Assembly (NCBI GenBank): GCA_029378245.1
Contig: JARKIF010000093.1
Coordinates: forward strand, 1 to 64,000
From: Roridomyces roridus
Lineage: Eukaryota; Basidiomycota; Agaricomycetes; Agaricales; Mycenaceae
DNA length: 64,000 bases
Direction: 5' to 3'
The notes beneath the pieces are model-generated. The model saw only the letters and a list, made by a program, of their open reading frames with translations, ran no database searches and had not been told where the DNA came from. Position numbers and translations under genes: made by a program. Shown piece by piece: positions 14,990-27,200 of the stretch (its first letter is position 1; every line of letters begins with the position of its first letter).

Positions 14990-17941
14990 TGTTTTTCTTT
15001 AGCTCCTGATAATAAAAGTGTTGGGGGTTCTAGACAATTCTAGCCGGCCTGCGATGGCGACGTATGATATAGCCGGGAGAGCGGTACGGCCAGCCCAGTC
15101 CAGAGCTCAACGTGCATGAGTTTTGGCTGAGGGCATCATTCGTTGCGCATCCAGACCATGGTTGCGCGCCCCTTGGCGCGGTGATCGCGACCAACACTAG
15201 GGTACCGAGCCATAAGGATTCAATTGACGAACAGTCGACTTCCAAGTTTTAGGGATGTGCAAGGATGGTGATATATCCATGGCTAGTGGCTAGAACCCGA
15301 ACTGTGAGAAAGGAGGGGGAGACGAAGAGACGTGTGACGGCGTTGTCGAATCGGATCAAACTTTCTTCCTCAAGACTCCGAGGACCGAGTGAATTCTTGG
15401 CGAATTCCGCCCTCTGCCGCATCGGCTCTTCCACCGTCCCAAGCACAGTTCTCTTCGCGCCGTTGTCGGTGCTTGAGGGTGCTTGTCGTCTCGCAAACGT
15501 TATTCACTTTGTTCGGACCCTCGCTCTGGATCGAATTTCAATTTGTCATGAAATACATCCACTCGAAACTTGTACACTTGTGACGCGAAGAAACGAAAAA
15601 AAAAGATTGCCGTTTGGAGCAACGCTTTCTGCGATCGTCAACCAGAAATCAACTCCCAGACAGCGGCACACCCTCACCCTGGTCGACCCAGCTTCCCTCG
15701 GCTTCGAACCCATGCCACTGCAACTGACCAATTGAAGGCGGGACTGTTTGCAATCGAGGCAGGGAAGCGACGAGTACGCTCCAGGTGTACCTGAATGCGT
15801 GGATTTTTTTCCTCTCCGAGGCTGATTCAACCATTTTGGGATCGCGATTTTTGATTCCCGGGTCGGTGAAGGCTCTCTCTCTCATCATCTTCAAAGTTGA
15901 TCCAGGCTGGAGTCTGGCCCAGAGACTCAAGGCCGCGTCCTCCCTTGTGCACTTGTTCTCTATTCCCAATCCGACGTCCAAGTGTAAGGGAAGGGCCACT
16001 CCGCGATTCTAAGGCTCGTGCTTGCTGTGTATTTGCCGGCTCACTCCACGACTCGGAGTATGAATGCACGCTTTCTTTGCCTTCGTCATTTGTGAGTTTG
16101 TTCCCATATTTGTTGGATACGGTTGCTCTTAGAGGCGTTTCTTCCCTGGCTGCGCGCGTGGTGACGGTAGATTATCAAGACCAGGTACGCTTCCTATACC
16201 GGAGTACTCAATGAACTGATTTCGAGCAGAATCCTACACCTACAAGTTGAAGCAAGCGATTGTAAGTGATCAGCCGAAAGGCCTGCTCGTTCCTCAATGG
16301 AGCTCGCCGACCTGGTTGGTGCACGAACGCGAAGGCGCGCGGCTCTCATCGTCTGAATCCTGCTGAACTCTATTTGACCAGTTGGCGAAGAAGGTGCCAA
16401 TACTTCCAGAGACTGCAGTGCATATTGCGGGCTGACGACCTCGATCCAGATATCGATTTGGTCCATTTCTGTACTACTGGCATGGGAACGGCGTACCGAC
16501 GGCGTTATTACTCTTATTGTCATTTCTGGTGAGGCTGCTGTATCGGGAGAAGCGGGAGTCGTTCATTGGTAGAGATGAGGGATGGCACAGTTGCATCTTA
16601 AACTGCGGTTGTGTAATAGTTGTACTCCGTGGAAGTGATGCGTAAGTATCTCGAGTACTTGAATAATTACCTACACTACGTATAAAATACTGGACGTCCA
16701 GAATTGAAGAGTCCCACAGCTACCGCTGCCCACGGTGAAACCTTTGTAACGCGGAGGAGGGAGACTACTTAGTACAATGACCAGCTGCTCGCAGTCCCCG
16801 AAGTTCCGAGGCGACTCCCAACGTCGAGAAGATGAGCAGAGGCGATGTACACCAACCTTCCAAGCCGCCGCTGTGTCCAAGAAGAGAATAACACGAGAAC
16901 TGAGAGACACCGTCGTGTTGGTCGTTGTGCACCGTGCCCGTCGGCCGTCAAGCTCCACTGCGCCACATTGAGCCTGTATTCGAGTGGGGCTATGACCAAA
17001 ATATGCCCTCCGCAACACTGTATTTAAGGCCTTTCGATTGGGTCCTTCCATCGCCACAATCATACCTTGCTGGGTTAGACAGATATACATCAAGAACGGG
17101 TCCTCCGCCGGTAAGTTCCTGACGCTGAGCGCTCTCTTGAGCGCTGCAGCGCCGCCCGTGTTGAACAGCTGACGACAAGCTTTGCATCCATCTCCGTGGT
17201 CCGTCGAACCCGGGAAGTTTGGGTTTGCGGGAGCAAGATCGACGTCACCATGGTAGTTGTGAAAAAGACGTCGGTGCGGCACGAGGGATATTGAAATCCA
17301 GCCCAAGAGTGAGTTCTGAGCAGTCGGATTGTCCCAAAGTAAGGGAGTGCAGGAGCGTTGACATGGCTTTCCGACTTGCTCCTGAGACTGGCATTTGTCA
17401 TTCGTTGTGAAGGCAAGACCCATACGCCGTCAGTCGAGGCAGTGTGCGTTGAGAGCACAGTCTACAGTCAGACTCAGTGCAAACGGGGATTCACAAGGGC
17501 GGGTTGCTTGAGTACTAGTTTGATCAGATCAACAGATGAGAGTCCGCTCCGTCCCTTCTGTCATGCCAATCTGGTACTGCCAGCGTCGCGCCCACGGCCA
17601 CACGCGTTTCCCACCTGGACTGTCACTTTCAAAGATGTAGAGCCCGAAGACCGACGTCAAAGCTCACGCCACAGTCTAAAATCGGGACTCAAGACTCCAA
17701 GTTACCACCAGTTGGCAGGCAGCCCGAAACTGTGGTCGATCTTCGGTCTCGGATCCGCTTTCTCTTGGCAGCTAATTGTAAGGCCGTGCAATAGAGACTC
17801 CTGTCAGCCAGTCCCGTCCCATTGTCTCGGGCGAGCCTGGTTCTTATTTCCTCCCCCCTTTCTTCTTTTGTTTGCGCTTCCGCCTGCCGGCCAGTCCTCT
17901 CTTTCCTACCTTCGTTTACCCTACCGTTCGCTCGTTTAATC
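14990..17941. other. Gene-poor stretch between the two Nox loci
   Basis: About 3 kb with no gene I can support. I searched both strands for the missing NoxA membrane half and found nothing with hydrophobic helices or paired haem histidines. The longest frame is 16671-17423 on the minus strand (250 residues, starting MGLAFTTNDKCQSQEQVGKP). It has GAAALKRALS and FPGSTDHGDGCKACRQLF stretches but no recognisable domain or consistent exon structure, so I leave it uncalled. The last 100 bases (TCTTTC/CCTACC pyrimidine runs) look like the 5' leader of NoxB. Confidence 0.4.
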
Positions 17942-20010
17942 ATGTCGACCAAGCGCTCCTCTGGACTGGACTTTTCCGATGGAGCCAGAGGCGCACCCCT
18001 GCCTGACGCCCTGGATGGCGTTTACGACCAAAGGAACAAGACAGAGCGGCGTCGGTTGCAGGGTATCCAGCTCGCAGCACCGCCCAATCCCCGAATTCGC
18101 CATGATCCTCTCCGTCCGAAAAAACTGACCGAGAGAGTTAGTGTCTGGCTGATCAACGACGGGAAACAACGCGTCTTCTTCGCCACTTTTTTACTCCTTC
18201 ACCTTCTCGTGGTCATATTTGGCATCCTCAACTATGGCCTGAACGACAACCTCACCAACGCGCGGGCGACCTATGGGGTGACATACAGTGCGTTTCATTT
18301 CACCAAGTCTGTTGGCCCAATTTTTACATAAATTTATCTAGCGATCGCCCGAGCAGCAGCCATGATCCTGCACATCGACGTTATATTCATTCTCCTCCCT
18401 GTTTGCAGAAACTTCATCTCCATTCTTCGGCGCACGCCCCTTGGCGACATCATCCCATTCGACAAGAATATCGCCTTCCACATCGCCACCGGTTGGGCCA
18501 TCGTCATCGGGAGCGTGGTGCACACGCTGGCGCACATCGTGAACCTCTACCGCCTCACGATCGCCAACCCCGACGCGCGCACAGCTGGGCAGCGCGTCGC
18601 GTTCTTCATCTCTGCCAACTTTACCATTGGGCCGCTCATCACGGGCTGGCTCATGTGGATCTGCCTCGGCGTCATGGTGTGGTTTGCGGCCAAGAAGCGG
18701 CGCACGGGGCCGACGGGGAATTTCGAGCGCTTTTGGTACACGCACCATCTCTTCATCCCCTTTTTTATCCTGTGGCAGCTGCATGGGATGTTCTGCATGA
18801 TTAAACCTGACCGTCCCCCATTCTGCGGCTTCAACACCATCGGTGTCTTCTGGGTCAGTTCTAGACCCAGTATTCTTTCATATATTTATTCCCAACAGCG
18901 GTACTGGATCGTCGGCGGTGTCATCTGGATAACCGAGCGCATTCTGCGCGAAGTGCGCTCGCGCCACTTCACGTACATCTCCAAGGTCATCCAACACCCT
19001 TCCGACGTCGTGGAGCTGCAGATCAAAAAAGACAAGACCAAGGCGCGGGCAGGGCAGTATATATTCCTCAACTGTCCCGAGATCTCGTATTTCCAGTGGC
19101 ACCCGTTTACGTTGACGAGGTATGTTTGTGAGTATCTCGCTTGGAGTGCGCGTTGATTTTTCCCAGCGCTCCGGAGGAAGACTACCTCTCTGTGCACATC
19201 CGCGTTGTGGGCGACTTTACACGTGCACTTGCGCGCTCGGTAGGCTGCGAATTTGATGACAACAACGGCGGCGGTGGCAAGAAGGGTGCAGCGGCGGGCG
19301 GCAAGGTTGTCAGCGCCGCATTGTTGAACCAGCCCATCAACCGCGTCCTCCCGCGCGTTATGATCGACGGGCCGTTTGGCACCTCGTCGGAGGATTTCTT
19401 GGACTATGAGACGGTGTTTCTCGTTGGGGCGGGGATTGGAGTTACTCCGTTTGCTTCGTGCGTCTTTCGTCCTGAGTTTTCGGTTCAAATTAATCGAACG
19501 CAGGATGCTCAAATCCATCTGGTACAAGATGAACAATTTCGAGTTTGGTGGTCGCCGCACAAGACTTTCCAAGGTCTACTTCACTTGGGTCATCCGCGAC
19601 TTTAGCACGGCCGAATGGTTCCACTCCCTTCTGAGCGCGATGGAGGAGCAAGACTCGCAGAATCGGATCGAGATCAACATCTACCTCACCGGCGGGGTGC
19701 TTGAGCAAGACGTGAACAATATCGTCGTACAGGACGTGGGATCTGAGAAGGATGCGATTACGTCGCTGAGAGCGCCGACGCATTTTGGGCGGCCGGATTG
19801 GGAGAGGTTGTTTACGGAGGTTGGAAAGAGGCATCCCGAGGCGGATGTTGGTGTGTTCTACTGCGGCCCGGCGTCCCTGGCCGGTACGCTGCGATACATG
19901 TCGACCAAGCACTCGGATCCCCGGGGTGCCCGGTTCTTCTTCAGGAAAGGTGCGTTCTCTCCGTTAGATCATCCTCTGCGAGGCTGACGCTGTTCATAGA
20001 GAACTTTTAA
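17942..20010 (+). CDS. noxB: NADPH oxidase NoxB
   Basis: Six exons (17942-18287, 18342-18853, 18899-19119, 19167-19457, 19504-19949, 20000-20010) encode 608 residues with all phases consistent. The enzyme moves electrons from NADPH through FAD and two haems across the membrane to make superoxide; in fungi NoxB is linked to development and spore germination. The N-terminal extension (about 70 residues, with [11 protein letters not shown]) is typical of NoxB. Membrane helices follow, with haem histidines visible in [16 protein letters not shown] and FWYTHHLF. Then come the FAD motif [18 protein letters not shown], the NADPH motifs [11 protein letters not shown] and [11 protein letters not shown], and the family C-terminus KENF on a tiny last exon. 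I chose the ATG at 17942 over an in-frame ATG at 17822 because the pyrimidine-rich leader ends there. Confidence 0.95.
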
Positions 20011-20242
20011 CATGCCAGGACGCCTTCTATTTATCTATTTATTGGATTCGTTGGTCATGTAAATTTACTTTGGGTATCACGCTGAATGCGAGGAGGTTCC
20101 GGCATTCCGGCACCCGTGAGATCGCTCCACATTGCCACGCGTTCCGTCGACGATGCCAATAGACACGGTCTCTCTTGACCGCTCAGTTTCACAACTGAAT
20201 TCGCGAGGCGATGAATGGTGTGATGCACACCAAAGGTGAGGG

Positions 20243-20248
20243 TATAAA
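20243..20248 (+). promoter_or_regulatory. TATA box of first NIS1-like gene
   Basis: TATAAA lies 39 bases upstream of the ATG at 20287. The same arrangement precedes the other NIS1-like copies (TATAAA at 21156-21161, TATAAAAAG near 30870 and, for the decayed copy, near 27978). Confidence 0.6.
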
Positions 20249-20286
20249 GCAGGACGATTGGAGTGGACTCGAACCTCACTCCTCAG

Positions 20287-20835
20287 ATGAAGTTCTTCAG
20301 CTCCCTCGTCGCGACCTCTTTGCTTGTTGCTACTGCCTTTGGGCAGGGCGTCAGAATCGGCGCTCCCGCAGCCGGGACCACCGTCTCTTCTGGAACTAAC
20401 ATCACCGTCGAAGTCGAACGCCCTGTGAGTCGTACTTCCACCTCCAGCACTATCGAAAATTCTCATACATTCCTTCAGAGATCCCTCAGCTCCTCGGTCG
20501 AAGTAGGACTCGTCATCGGCTTCCTCTCTTGCGAAACCGACCAAGATTTTTGCACCCAAGACCCCGAAGCTGTCGGGAGCATCCTGTACAACGGGCCTTT
20601 CAGCCCGCAATCCCACAAAGACGTCGACCCTGGCAATCCGAATCCGTACCAGAACTTTTCCGTCCAGATTCCGGTAGGAACGCCGACGGGTCCGGGGCAG
20701 CTTAGCGTCGTGCACTACGCGTTGATCGGGGTGAGTGCCATTGACTTTCGAGTTGAGCCATTAAACTTGAACCCCGCGCAGGCTGGACCGTTCCCATTCT
20801 TGCAAACCCAGAATATTACCATTAATGTGGCTTAG
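20287..20835 (+). CDS. NIS1-like small secreted protein 1
   Basis: Three exons (20287-20424, 20479-20730, 20782-20835) encode 147 residues. MKFFSSLVATSLLVATAFGQ is a signal peptide. The mature part starts with an IGAPAAGTTVSSGTNITVEV strand, then GLVIGFLSC, an ILYNGPFSPQ block, YQNFSVQIP and a C-terminal AGPFPFLQTQNITINV. The same order is seen in the paralogues at 21197 and 30905. This matches what I know of basidiomycete members of the Nis1 family, secreted proteins first described as plant-immunity effectors in Colletotrichum and widespread in non-pathogens. The assignment rests on pattern memory, not on a search. The protein probably acts outside the cell; its target is unknown. Confidence 0.75.
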   Translation: MKFFSSLVATSLLVATAFGQGVRIGAPAAGTTVSSGTNITVEVERPVSRTSTSSTIENSHTFLQRSLSSSVEVGLVIGFLSCETDQDFCTQDPEAVGSILYNGPFSPQSHKDVDPGNPNPYQNFSVQIPVGTPTGPGQLSVVHYALIGVSAIDFRVEPLNLNPAQAGPFPFLQTQNITINVA

Positions 20836-21196
20836 ATATTGGCGTATTGATTTTTCAACCAATGTACACGTGACCATGTTCAACTTTGAGTTCCGTTTTA
20901 TCGGCGTTTGAAAAATCGAAAGGAGGCTTGAACGCGGCCGTCGGGGTTCAATTTCGAGTGAATACAAGTCATATGCGCATCGGAGACTGCAGTCAAGGTG
21001 GAGTGTGGAGTGTTGCTTGAATAGAGTTTGATGGCCGGAATTCGGATCATGGTTGGAATGCAGCACCCGTTCCACACTGTCTCCACCTGGCTTCCATAGC
21101 CTGCACTATGCCCGCAAGCTGTCCCTTCATGATGTAACGAATGCCACGCCGGCACTATAAACTACAGCCAACGAGGCAGACGACTCACACCCCACA
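20836..21196. other. Intergenic region between two NIS1-like genes
   Basis: No gene was seen. It holds the TATAAA (21156-21161) of the second NIS1-like gene, 35 bases before its ATG. Confidence 0.5.
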
Positions 21197-21738
21197 ATGA
21201 AGCTCTTGCAGCTCCCTCTCGTTGCCCTGCTCGCCACCACCGCTCTCGCGCAAAACTGTGTCATTGGCGGTCCTAAAAACGGCACGCACGTCAAGCCTGG
21301 AAAGAATATCACCGTCGAAGTCGACCGCCCTGTACGTCGCATTCATCCTTTCGAATTCCTCTTCTACAAGCTATACCTTACCTAGGACTCACTCACTGGT
21401 TCGACCGAGGTTGCCATTATCATCGGCTTCATGTCCTGCGTCGGCTTTCCTAACAGCCAATGCCCTCCTCCCGACGAGCTCATCGGATCAGTGCTGTACA
21501 ACGGCCCTTACAATCCTCAATTCCACACCAATGTGACTCCGACGAAACCTCCGTATCAGAATTTTTCTGTCATGATTCCGACGACGGCGAGGAAGGGTGT
21601 TGCGCAGCTCAGTGTGACGCATGTTAGTTTGGTTGGTGTGAGTACCGGATATTTTTTCGAACAGGTTGAGTTCAATGATTGCAGGCTGGACCGTTCCCTC
21701 TGCTAGAAAGTCTCAACGTCTCCCTCATCGTACAATAG
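21197..21738 (+). CDS. NIS1-like small secreted protein 2
   Basis: Three exons (21197-21331, 21386-21637, 21685-21738) encode 146 residues. The signal peptide MKLLQLPLVALLATTALAQ is followed by NCVIGGPKNGTHVKPGKNIT, DSLTGSTEVAIIIGFMSC, SVLYNGPYNPQFH, PPYQNFSVMIP and AGPFPLLESLNVSLIV. Both introns sit at the same positions as in the copy at 20287, so the two are tandem duplicates. Exon 2 contains several N-glycosylation sequons. The family assignment is as for the first copy: Nis1-like by pattern, with an extracellular role inferred from the signal peptide. Confidence 0.75.
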
Positions 21739-21913
21739 CTCGAGGTGGGGTTAGAGTGTTGAAATTTTTGTGGCAGTGTATAGTACCCGCAATTGATGGT
21801 CAGTTTGCTTCGGCCAAGTCCGACTCGGAGTTGAATTCCTTTGTTTCGAACGCCTCATGTTTTGTGCATCAAATCTAAGCTTTTTTTTCCCGAGTCGCTC
21901 GTTCCTACACCCA

Positions 21914-24028
21914 ATGGTGTCTAGCAGCCCCCCAGCGTCGACACCTGGTTTTTGCACCGAAGAGTTCCCGCCTCATCTCCTTTCCTCCTCTCTTTTCCTC
22001 AACGACTTGCCAACCCACGTCTCGGAAGACGATATAAGAGCTATATTCAACAAGGTCGACTATCCTCGGACGAATGTCAATTTCATAGGCAACGACGCAC
22101 CGCGGTAACAAGAGCTCTTCGTGCTCGAATCGACTTTCCCAGCATCGAAGCAGGTATACTAAATTAGCTAGGCTGGGAATGGAATCCTTCCTAATTCCTC
22201 CTTCTCTTTTCAGCGGAAAAAGTCCTGGCTCTCCTCCATCAACGAGCTATACCCACGCCGTCCTCAGGACCGGTCCTCCTCGCATTTTACTTGACGAAAG
22301 CGCTCGACGCGTACCCCACATGCAGTGTATGCCCGCGTCTGCTCAAGACACCTCCATCCGGGTCCACCGAGGCTTCTCTATACGACCTCTTCCGCAGCTA
22401 CGGACCGATATATTCCTTGCGAATGGACCCTGCTATTGGCGTGTTGGTACAATTCTGGGCGGAAGAACACGCGCGGGAAGCGGAAATAGGACTTGGCGGA
22501 GGAGCGTTGAATATGTACGATCCTTTTTCGCTTTTCGTTTCCGTGAGTAATCGAAGAGGTGCTGGAAAGTGCAGTTACTGAAACGCAACAGAACATCAAC
22601 TTTGAGCTCACTGAAGCTGTTCTGCAAGGTCTCTTCGTCCAGGTGAGATGCATTTATAACGAGCCGAGATTACTTCTAAGCGCGTACTAGTTCGGCAACA
22701 TTGTCAGGTCGGTGGTCACTGTTCGAATCGTCACAGAAAAACCGAGCATCCCTGCAGCACCGAACTACTCACTCACCCCAAAACGGGAGACAGTCGCGGC
22801 AAGGCCTTTGTTACATTCTCCCTGGCTTCCGAAGGTATTTTCAAGGATTATTTCGAGAGCGGAGAACTAAACAGTGCATAAAGCTTGGGAAGCGTTACAC
22901 GCAATGCAGAACGTCCAGATTTGCGGGAGAACACTCGGCGTGTCGTATCGTCTGCTCAGGAAAGAAAAGTTTCCAAAGAAGCGGACCAACGATAGACAAG
23001 AGAGCGTGGAGCTGACGGTGGAGGAGGAAGGAGACACATTGATCGAATTGGAAGAAATCAAGAATCTCGACGAGACGTTCGAGTCCGCGCCAGAACCGCC
23101 TTCTGAGCTCGAACAGCTCCGTAGGACGTACGACGCCGAGGTCAAGTGTCGTATGGCAGCAGAGGCAGAGATAGCCATTTTGCGAGAGAAACTCGTGCGC
23201 ATAACCAGCGGGCTGAACGAGAACGAGGTAAAGCCTCAAATCCAACAGAAGTCGTGGTGGGATCTGGGTGAAGACGAAGCGAGATGGGCAGCTGAAGAGT
23301 GGGAGTTTGAGGAGGACGAGAAGAGATTTTGCGAAGAAGAAGCGAACCGGGCTGCTGAGCTTGAGGAATCACGGCGGAAATGGGAGAACGCGCAGAAGCG
23401 GGCGAAAGCGCTGAGGGAGCAACTGCAACCCGAAGCAGAACAGAAGGCTCGATGGGAAAAGTTGAAGCAGGAGCGCGAAGCAGAGGAGCGCAAGAAAGAA
23501 GAGGCCGAACGCCAAGCGCGCGAAAAACGCGAGTACGCCGCTCGCTGGAAACTCGCCACCGAGACGGAAAAAAACCGATGCCTAGAACGCGACCTCCGTC
23601 TCTTCAGCCTCGTCGGCTCCTGGACGCCCCCACGTGCTCTCCAGCGCGTCCAACTCCTCCTAGATGAATTCGAACCAACGAAATTCACCGCTGAGACACG
23701 GCCCTTGACATTCCGTGCCATCCCATGGCCGGTGCTCACAGACCCGCAAGAGCTATGTGTGGAGCACATCACCTGGGGTGCCGTCGACGCGTTTTTCGAG
23801 GAGGTGCAGCTGCAGATGATCGTCCTCCAGTCCGGAACCAACAACGTCGGGGAGTACGTCAGCCTCGTCGGAAAGCTTCATCGAGCGTTCCATCCGGATC
23901 GATGGAAAGCCCGCGGCGTACTAATGACCGTAATGGACGACGAACTGAGGAGTTCCTTGGAAGCGGCCGGGAACGTTGTTGCACAAGCTATGACACCGAT
24001 TTGGACAGAGTCCAAGAGCTATACGTGA
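21914..24028 (+). CDS. RRM and coiled-coil protein with two apparent frameshifts
   Basis: This multi-exon gene starts at 21914. The first RRM-like part reads SLFLNDLPTHVSEDDIRAIF and continues as ALRARIDFPSIEAAEKVLALL. A second RRM-like part has SLYDLFRSYGPIYSLRM, and a third has LFVQFGNIV and GDSRGKAFVTFSLASEVHKA, the latter a clear RNP1 motif. After about 23000 follows a long Glu/Lys/Arg coiled coil (EEERKKEEAERQ type) and a C-terminal domain with FHPDRWKARGVLMTVMDDEL and AAGNVVAQAMTPIW. The product probably binds RNA. Two places fail to join by splicing: near 22103-22108, where a TAA interrupts RRM1, and near 22780, in a run of four A before GDSRG. Each could be repaired by one extra base. 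Sequencing error or recent decay are both possible. Confidence 0.72.
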
Positions 24029-24246
24029 ACTGTACTTGTCCAATAATTTTTCCTTGACGTCGCGCCCTGGGTATGCATGGAACACTAGAATTGCTCTGTG
24101 ACTGTAACACATCCGAAAAAAACAAATACCGAAGCGTTACGTGCACAGCGAAAAAAAAAGTCATCTACAGACAGACCATTATCATAACAAGAAAGAAAAA
24201 AGAGAACTGAAACCCGAATAAAAGAGCAAATAAGTCAGACGATCCG

Positions 24247-27200
24247 TCACTCGATGCGCGCCGCGGCAGCGAGAACCGAGCCTCCCGGCGGCATTGGCAC
24301 GGGCGACGCGCGCCGCGACAAACCGAGACCAAGACTCGCATTATCATCATCCGCACTCCACTCGCCATCTCCATCCCCACCCTGCCTTCTTCGGGCCCGA
24401 CCAAAATCCAACGAGCCCCCTCCGCTCCCTCTCAGCCCCAGCCCCGAACCCGCCGCCGCACGCACCATAGCAGGATGTATGATACTCCCCGACCGTTTCC
24501 TCAACTCTGTCTGCGGAAGAATGAGCTGCGCATGCGACGCCCTCCTCACCAGTGCGGGAATACGCGATGGCACGGGAGACGGCGGGCTTGACTGATCGTT
24601 GAGCGTAGCCATATGCTGCATTGGCTGCTTGAGAACAGGCGAGGACGGCATGTGACGTAGTGTCCGTCTTCGCTGCGTCTGGGGTGGGGGTGTAGGACTT
24701 GGTAAGGTAGGCGATGGTGGGCTGGAGAGGTTGGGTGGATGTTGGCGTGCCTTGAGCCCAGGCGAGGACGGAACATGGCGCAGCGTGGAGGTCGACCGAC
24801 TAAGTGGAGACAAGGGTGACGGCGGGGGTGCAGGGGCGGGAGCTGCAGCGCTACGGAGAAACGGTGGTGCTTGAGACATCCTGCGCGCGACGGGCGATGA
24901 CTGCTGCTGCTGGGAAGGACGGGGCGACGCGACCGACCGATGCACGTTGGGTGACGGAGGAAGAACAGAAAGCGGCGACGGCTTCTTCTTCCTCACCAGA
25001 GTCGGTGCAGGTTTCAACATCTGAGGCAGGGGAACATTCCGACCACGACGCGCGCCAACGCCAAACCTCGCCTTTGTCTCTGCCGCAGAAGGCAAGACCA
25101 CCCTTGATCCAAAAGTCGGCGTTCCACACCGACTGCTCGCACGCTCCATAACACCCCTCTCCATTTCCCTGTCTGCTCCAGAACGAGCAGCACCAGAACC
25201 GGTGGCCGACGGCACAGAATCAAAGAATGCCGACCCACTTCCCGCTCTTGCGCGCCTCTGCGCAGGCAGCGGCACCGCCACAGGCTCTGCGACGACGTAG
25301 CCAAAAAGGGAGCCTGGCGCATGGGTGACGCGAACAACTTTCCAGCCAGCAGAAGCAGCGAGGCTAATGATCTCCTTGAGGGTGCGTTCTTGTCCGTTGA
25401 AAGTGACTTGCATCTGTGCATCGTCAGACGCTGCCATTCTTGAAAGACGCGAACAACTCACCGTCAAGTCCATCCAGTAAACATTCGCACTCGCCCTCCC
25501 CAGATTCGCCAGCAACGGCCCCTCGGCTTCCCCCACCACCCCCTGAGCACCCTCGACGGCCGTGTCATCAACACACGCCAGTGGCAAGACCCACTCTGCT
25601 ATAAGAAGCTTTGTAGTCGGACCAGCGGCTTCCCGGAGACGAAGTAGAATACGCTGGGCAAAGGCGTCGGGCCAGTCGTGCAGGACGACGCGGAGAAGGA
25701 AGACTGCAGGTGCGTCGGAGGAAGGGATCGCTTGCGGCTGGGGCTGCGCCTCAAAGAAATCGTGCACCTGAAATCTGACTTTCCCCTCTTCAATCATCTC
25801 GGGACACTTTGCCTTCCACGCCTCCTCCCCCATCGCGACCACCGGCGGTCGGTCTTGAACGACAAATCGGAGTCCCAGCTCGTCGGCGCACGCTGTGGCG
25901 AGCACCATCGTGGTGGAACCGATACCGCCGCCTACGTCAACGACAGTGCTACCTCGGGGTAGGGAGGTCCAGTCGAAACCTAGCAATTCGAGATCTCAGA
26001 TATCAGCATGGGCAAAGCAGAGACGCGATTGATCCGACTCGGATCAATCGCGTCGGGAATTGCACCTGCCTTGTAAAATCGCCCCAGGCGCCTCCCAATT
26101 CCCTGTCCCAGCCATCGCACGCCCAAATCGCTCCAAGCGAAACCGATTTGGGTTCTTGGCCACTTCTTTGCCTGCACATCCCTCGCCCTCCAACCACGCG
26201 AAATATCCGACCCCAGCACACCCAAACGCGTGATTGAACGGCGCGCGTGTCGGGTCGCTGCTGCTGCTCGTTCCTTGGCCGATGTTCCCTTGGTCGCTGG
26301 AGCTTAGAATCGACGTGGTAGGACACGCAGGGAATACAGCTTCGGTGAGGTAGGCACTCGATTTGTAGAGTTCGTCCGCGCTTTGAAACAGTCAGAGATA
26401 TGCGCTCTAAAGGAGGGGAATCACGTACCACAAACCAACAAAAGCAGGCACGGCGCCACCGTCGCCAGCATACTTGCGCGTCGGGCTAGGAATCAAGTCA
26501 GCAAATTACTTTAACAGACACAGGAAAAAAGGGAGAAGCGCTGCTCGGCCGAGTAGTCCGAGGAAGCGGGTGGCGCAACGAGGCAGATTTGCGTAAAGCT
26601 GCCAGAAGTGGAAGGGTAGATGTAAAAGAAGCCTTCTATCGGAAGCAATGGGGCGCGAAAGGGTCGCGGGAGCGAGGAAATTTCGAGGAGGGAAGAAAGG
26701 GAAAGTACGCACTCTGCGACGAGCTCCTCGAATGGCTGGCCCGTATCCACCAGCGAGCTAATCCTGTTGACGGCAAACACGTCTGGCGACATCTCTCGCA
26801 CATAATGGTGCGTTGCGAGGAGGCGAAGGACATGTGCGAGTGTACGTTCGGGGACTCCTACACGCGGTGCGAGGACAGAGACGTGCAGAGGTCCAGCACG
26901 CAATGCCTCGGCGACGTGGGCTGCCTCGAAGAGTCTGAGACAGGATGGAAGGTGGTAGCCCATCGCAGCGTCGCAGAGGGCGAGAAAGGGCGGCTGGACG
27001 ATGGCTGCGATGTGGGCCGTGGAGGCGAGCACGCGGTTGATGGCAGCTGCGACAGTCGGGTGGGTTGTTAGCTGCTCGGAGGGAGAACTCGGGTCGCAAG
27101 GCGCGTCGAGGCATGGGAAGTCCAGCGGTGGAGCACCTGGAGAGGGCGGAGGAGAGGCGTAGGCTGGACCTGGGCTGGTAGTTGTAGCATGTGTGGGTCG

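Noticed and set aside
16671..17423. 250-residue minus-strand frame as a gene
   Set aside because: No recognisable domain and no supporting splice pattern; kept only as a remark in the gene-poor entry.
13883..20010. One NADPH oxidase gene spread over both Nox loci
   Set aside because: The two loci are on opposite strands, and each carries its own complete dehydrogenase half with different sequence.
23236..23844. Long minus-strand frame opposite the coiled coil of the RRM gene
   Set aside because: It is rich in Ser/Arg because it mirrors Glu/Arg/Lys codons on the other strand; a shadow of the real gene.
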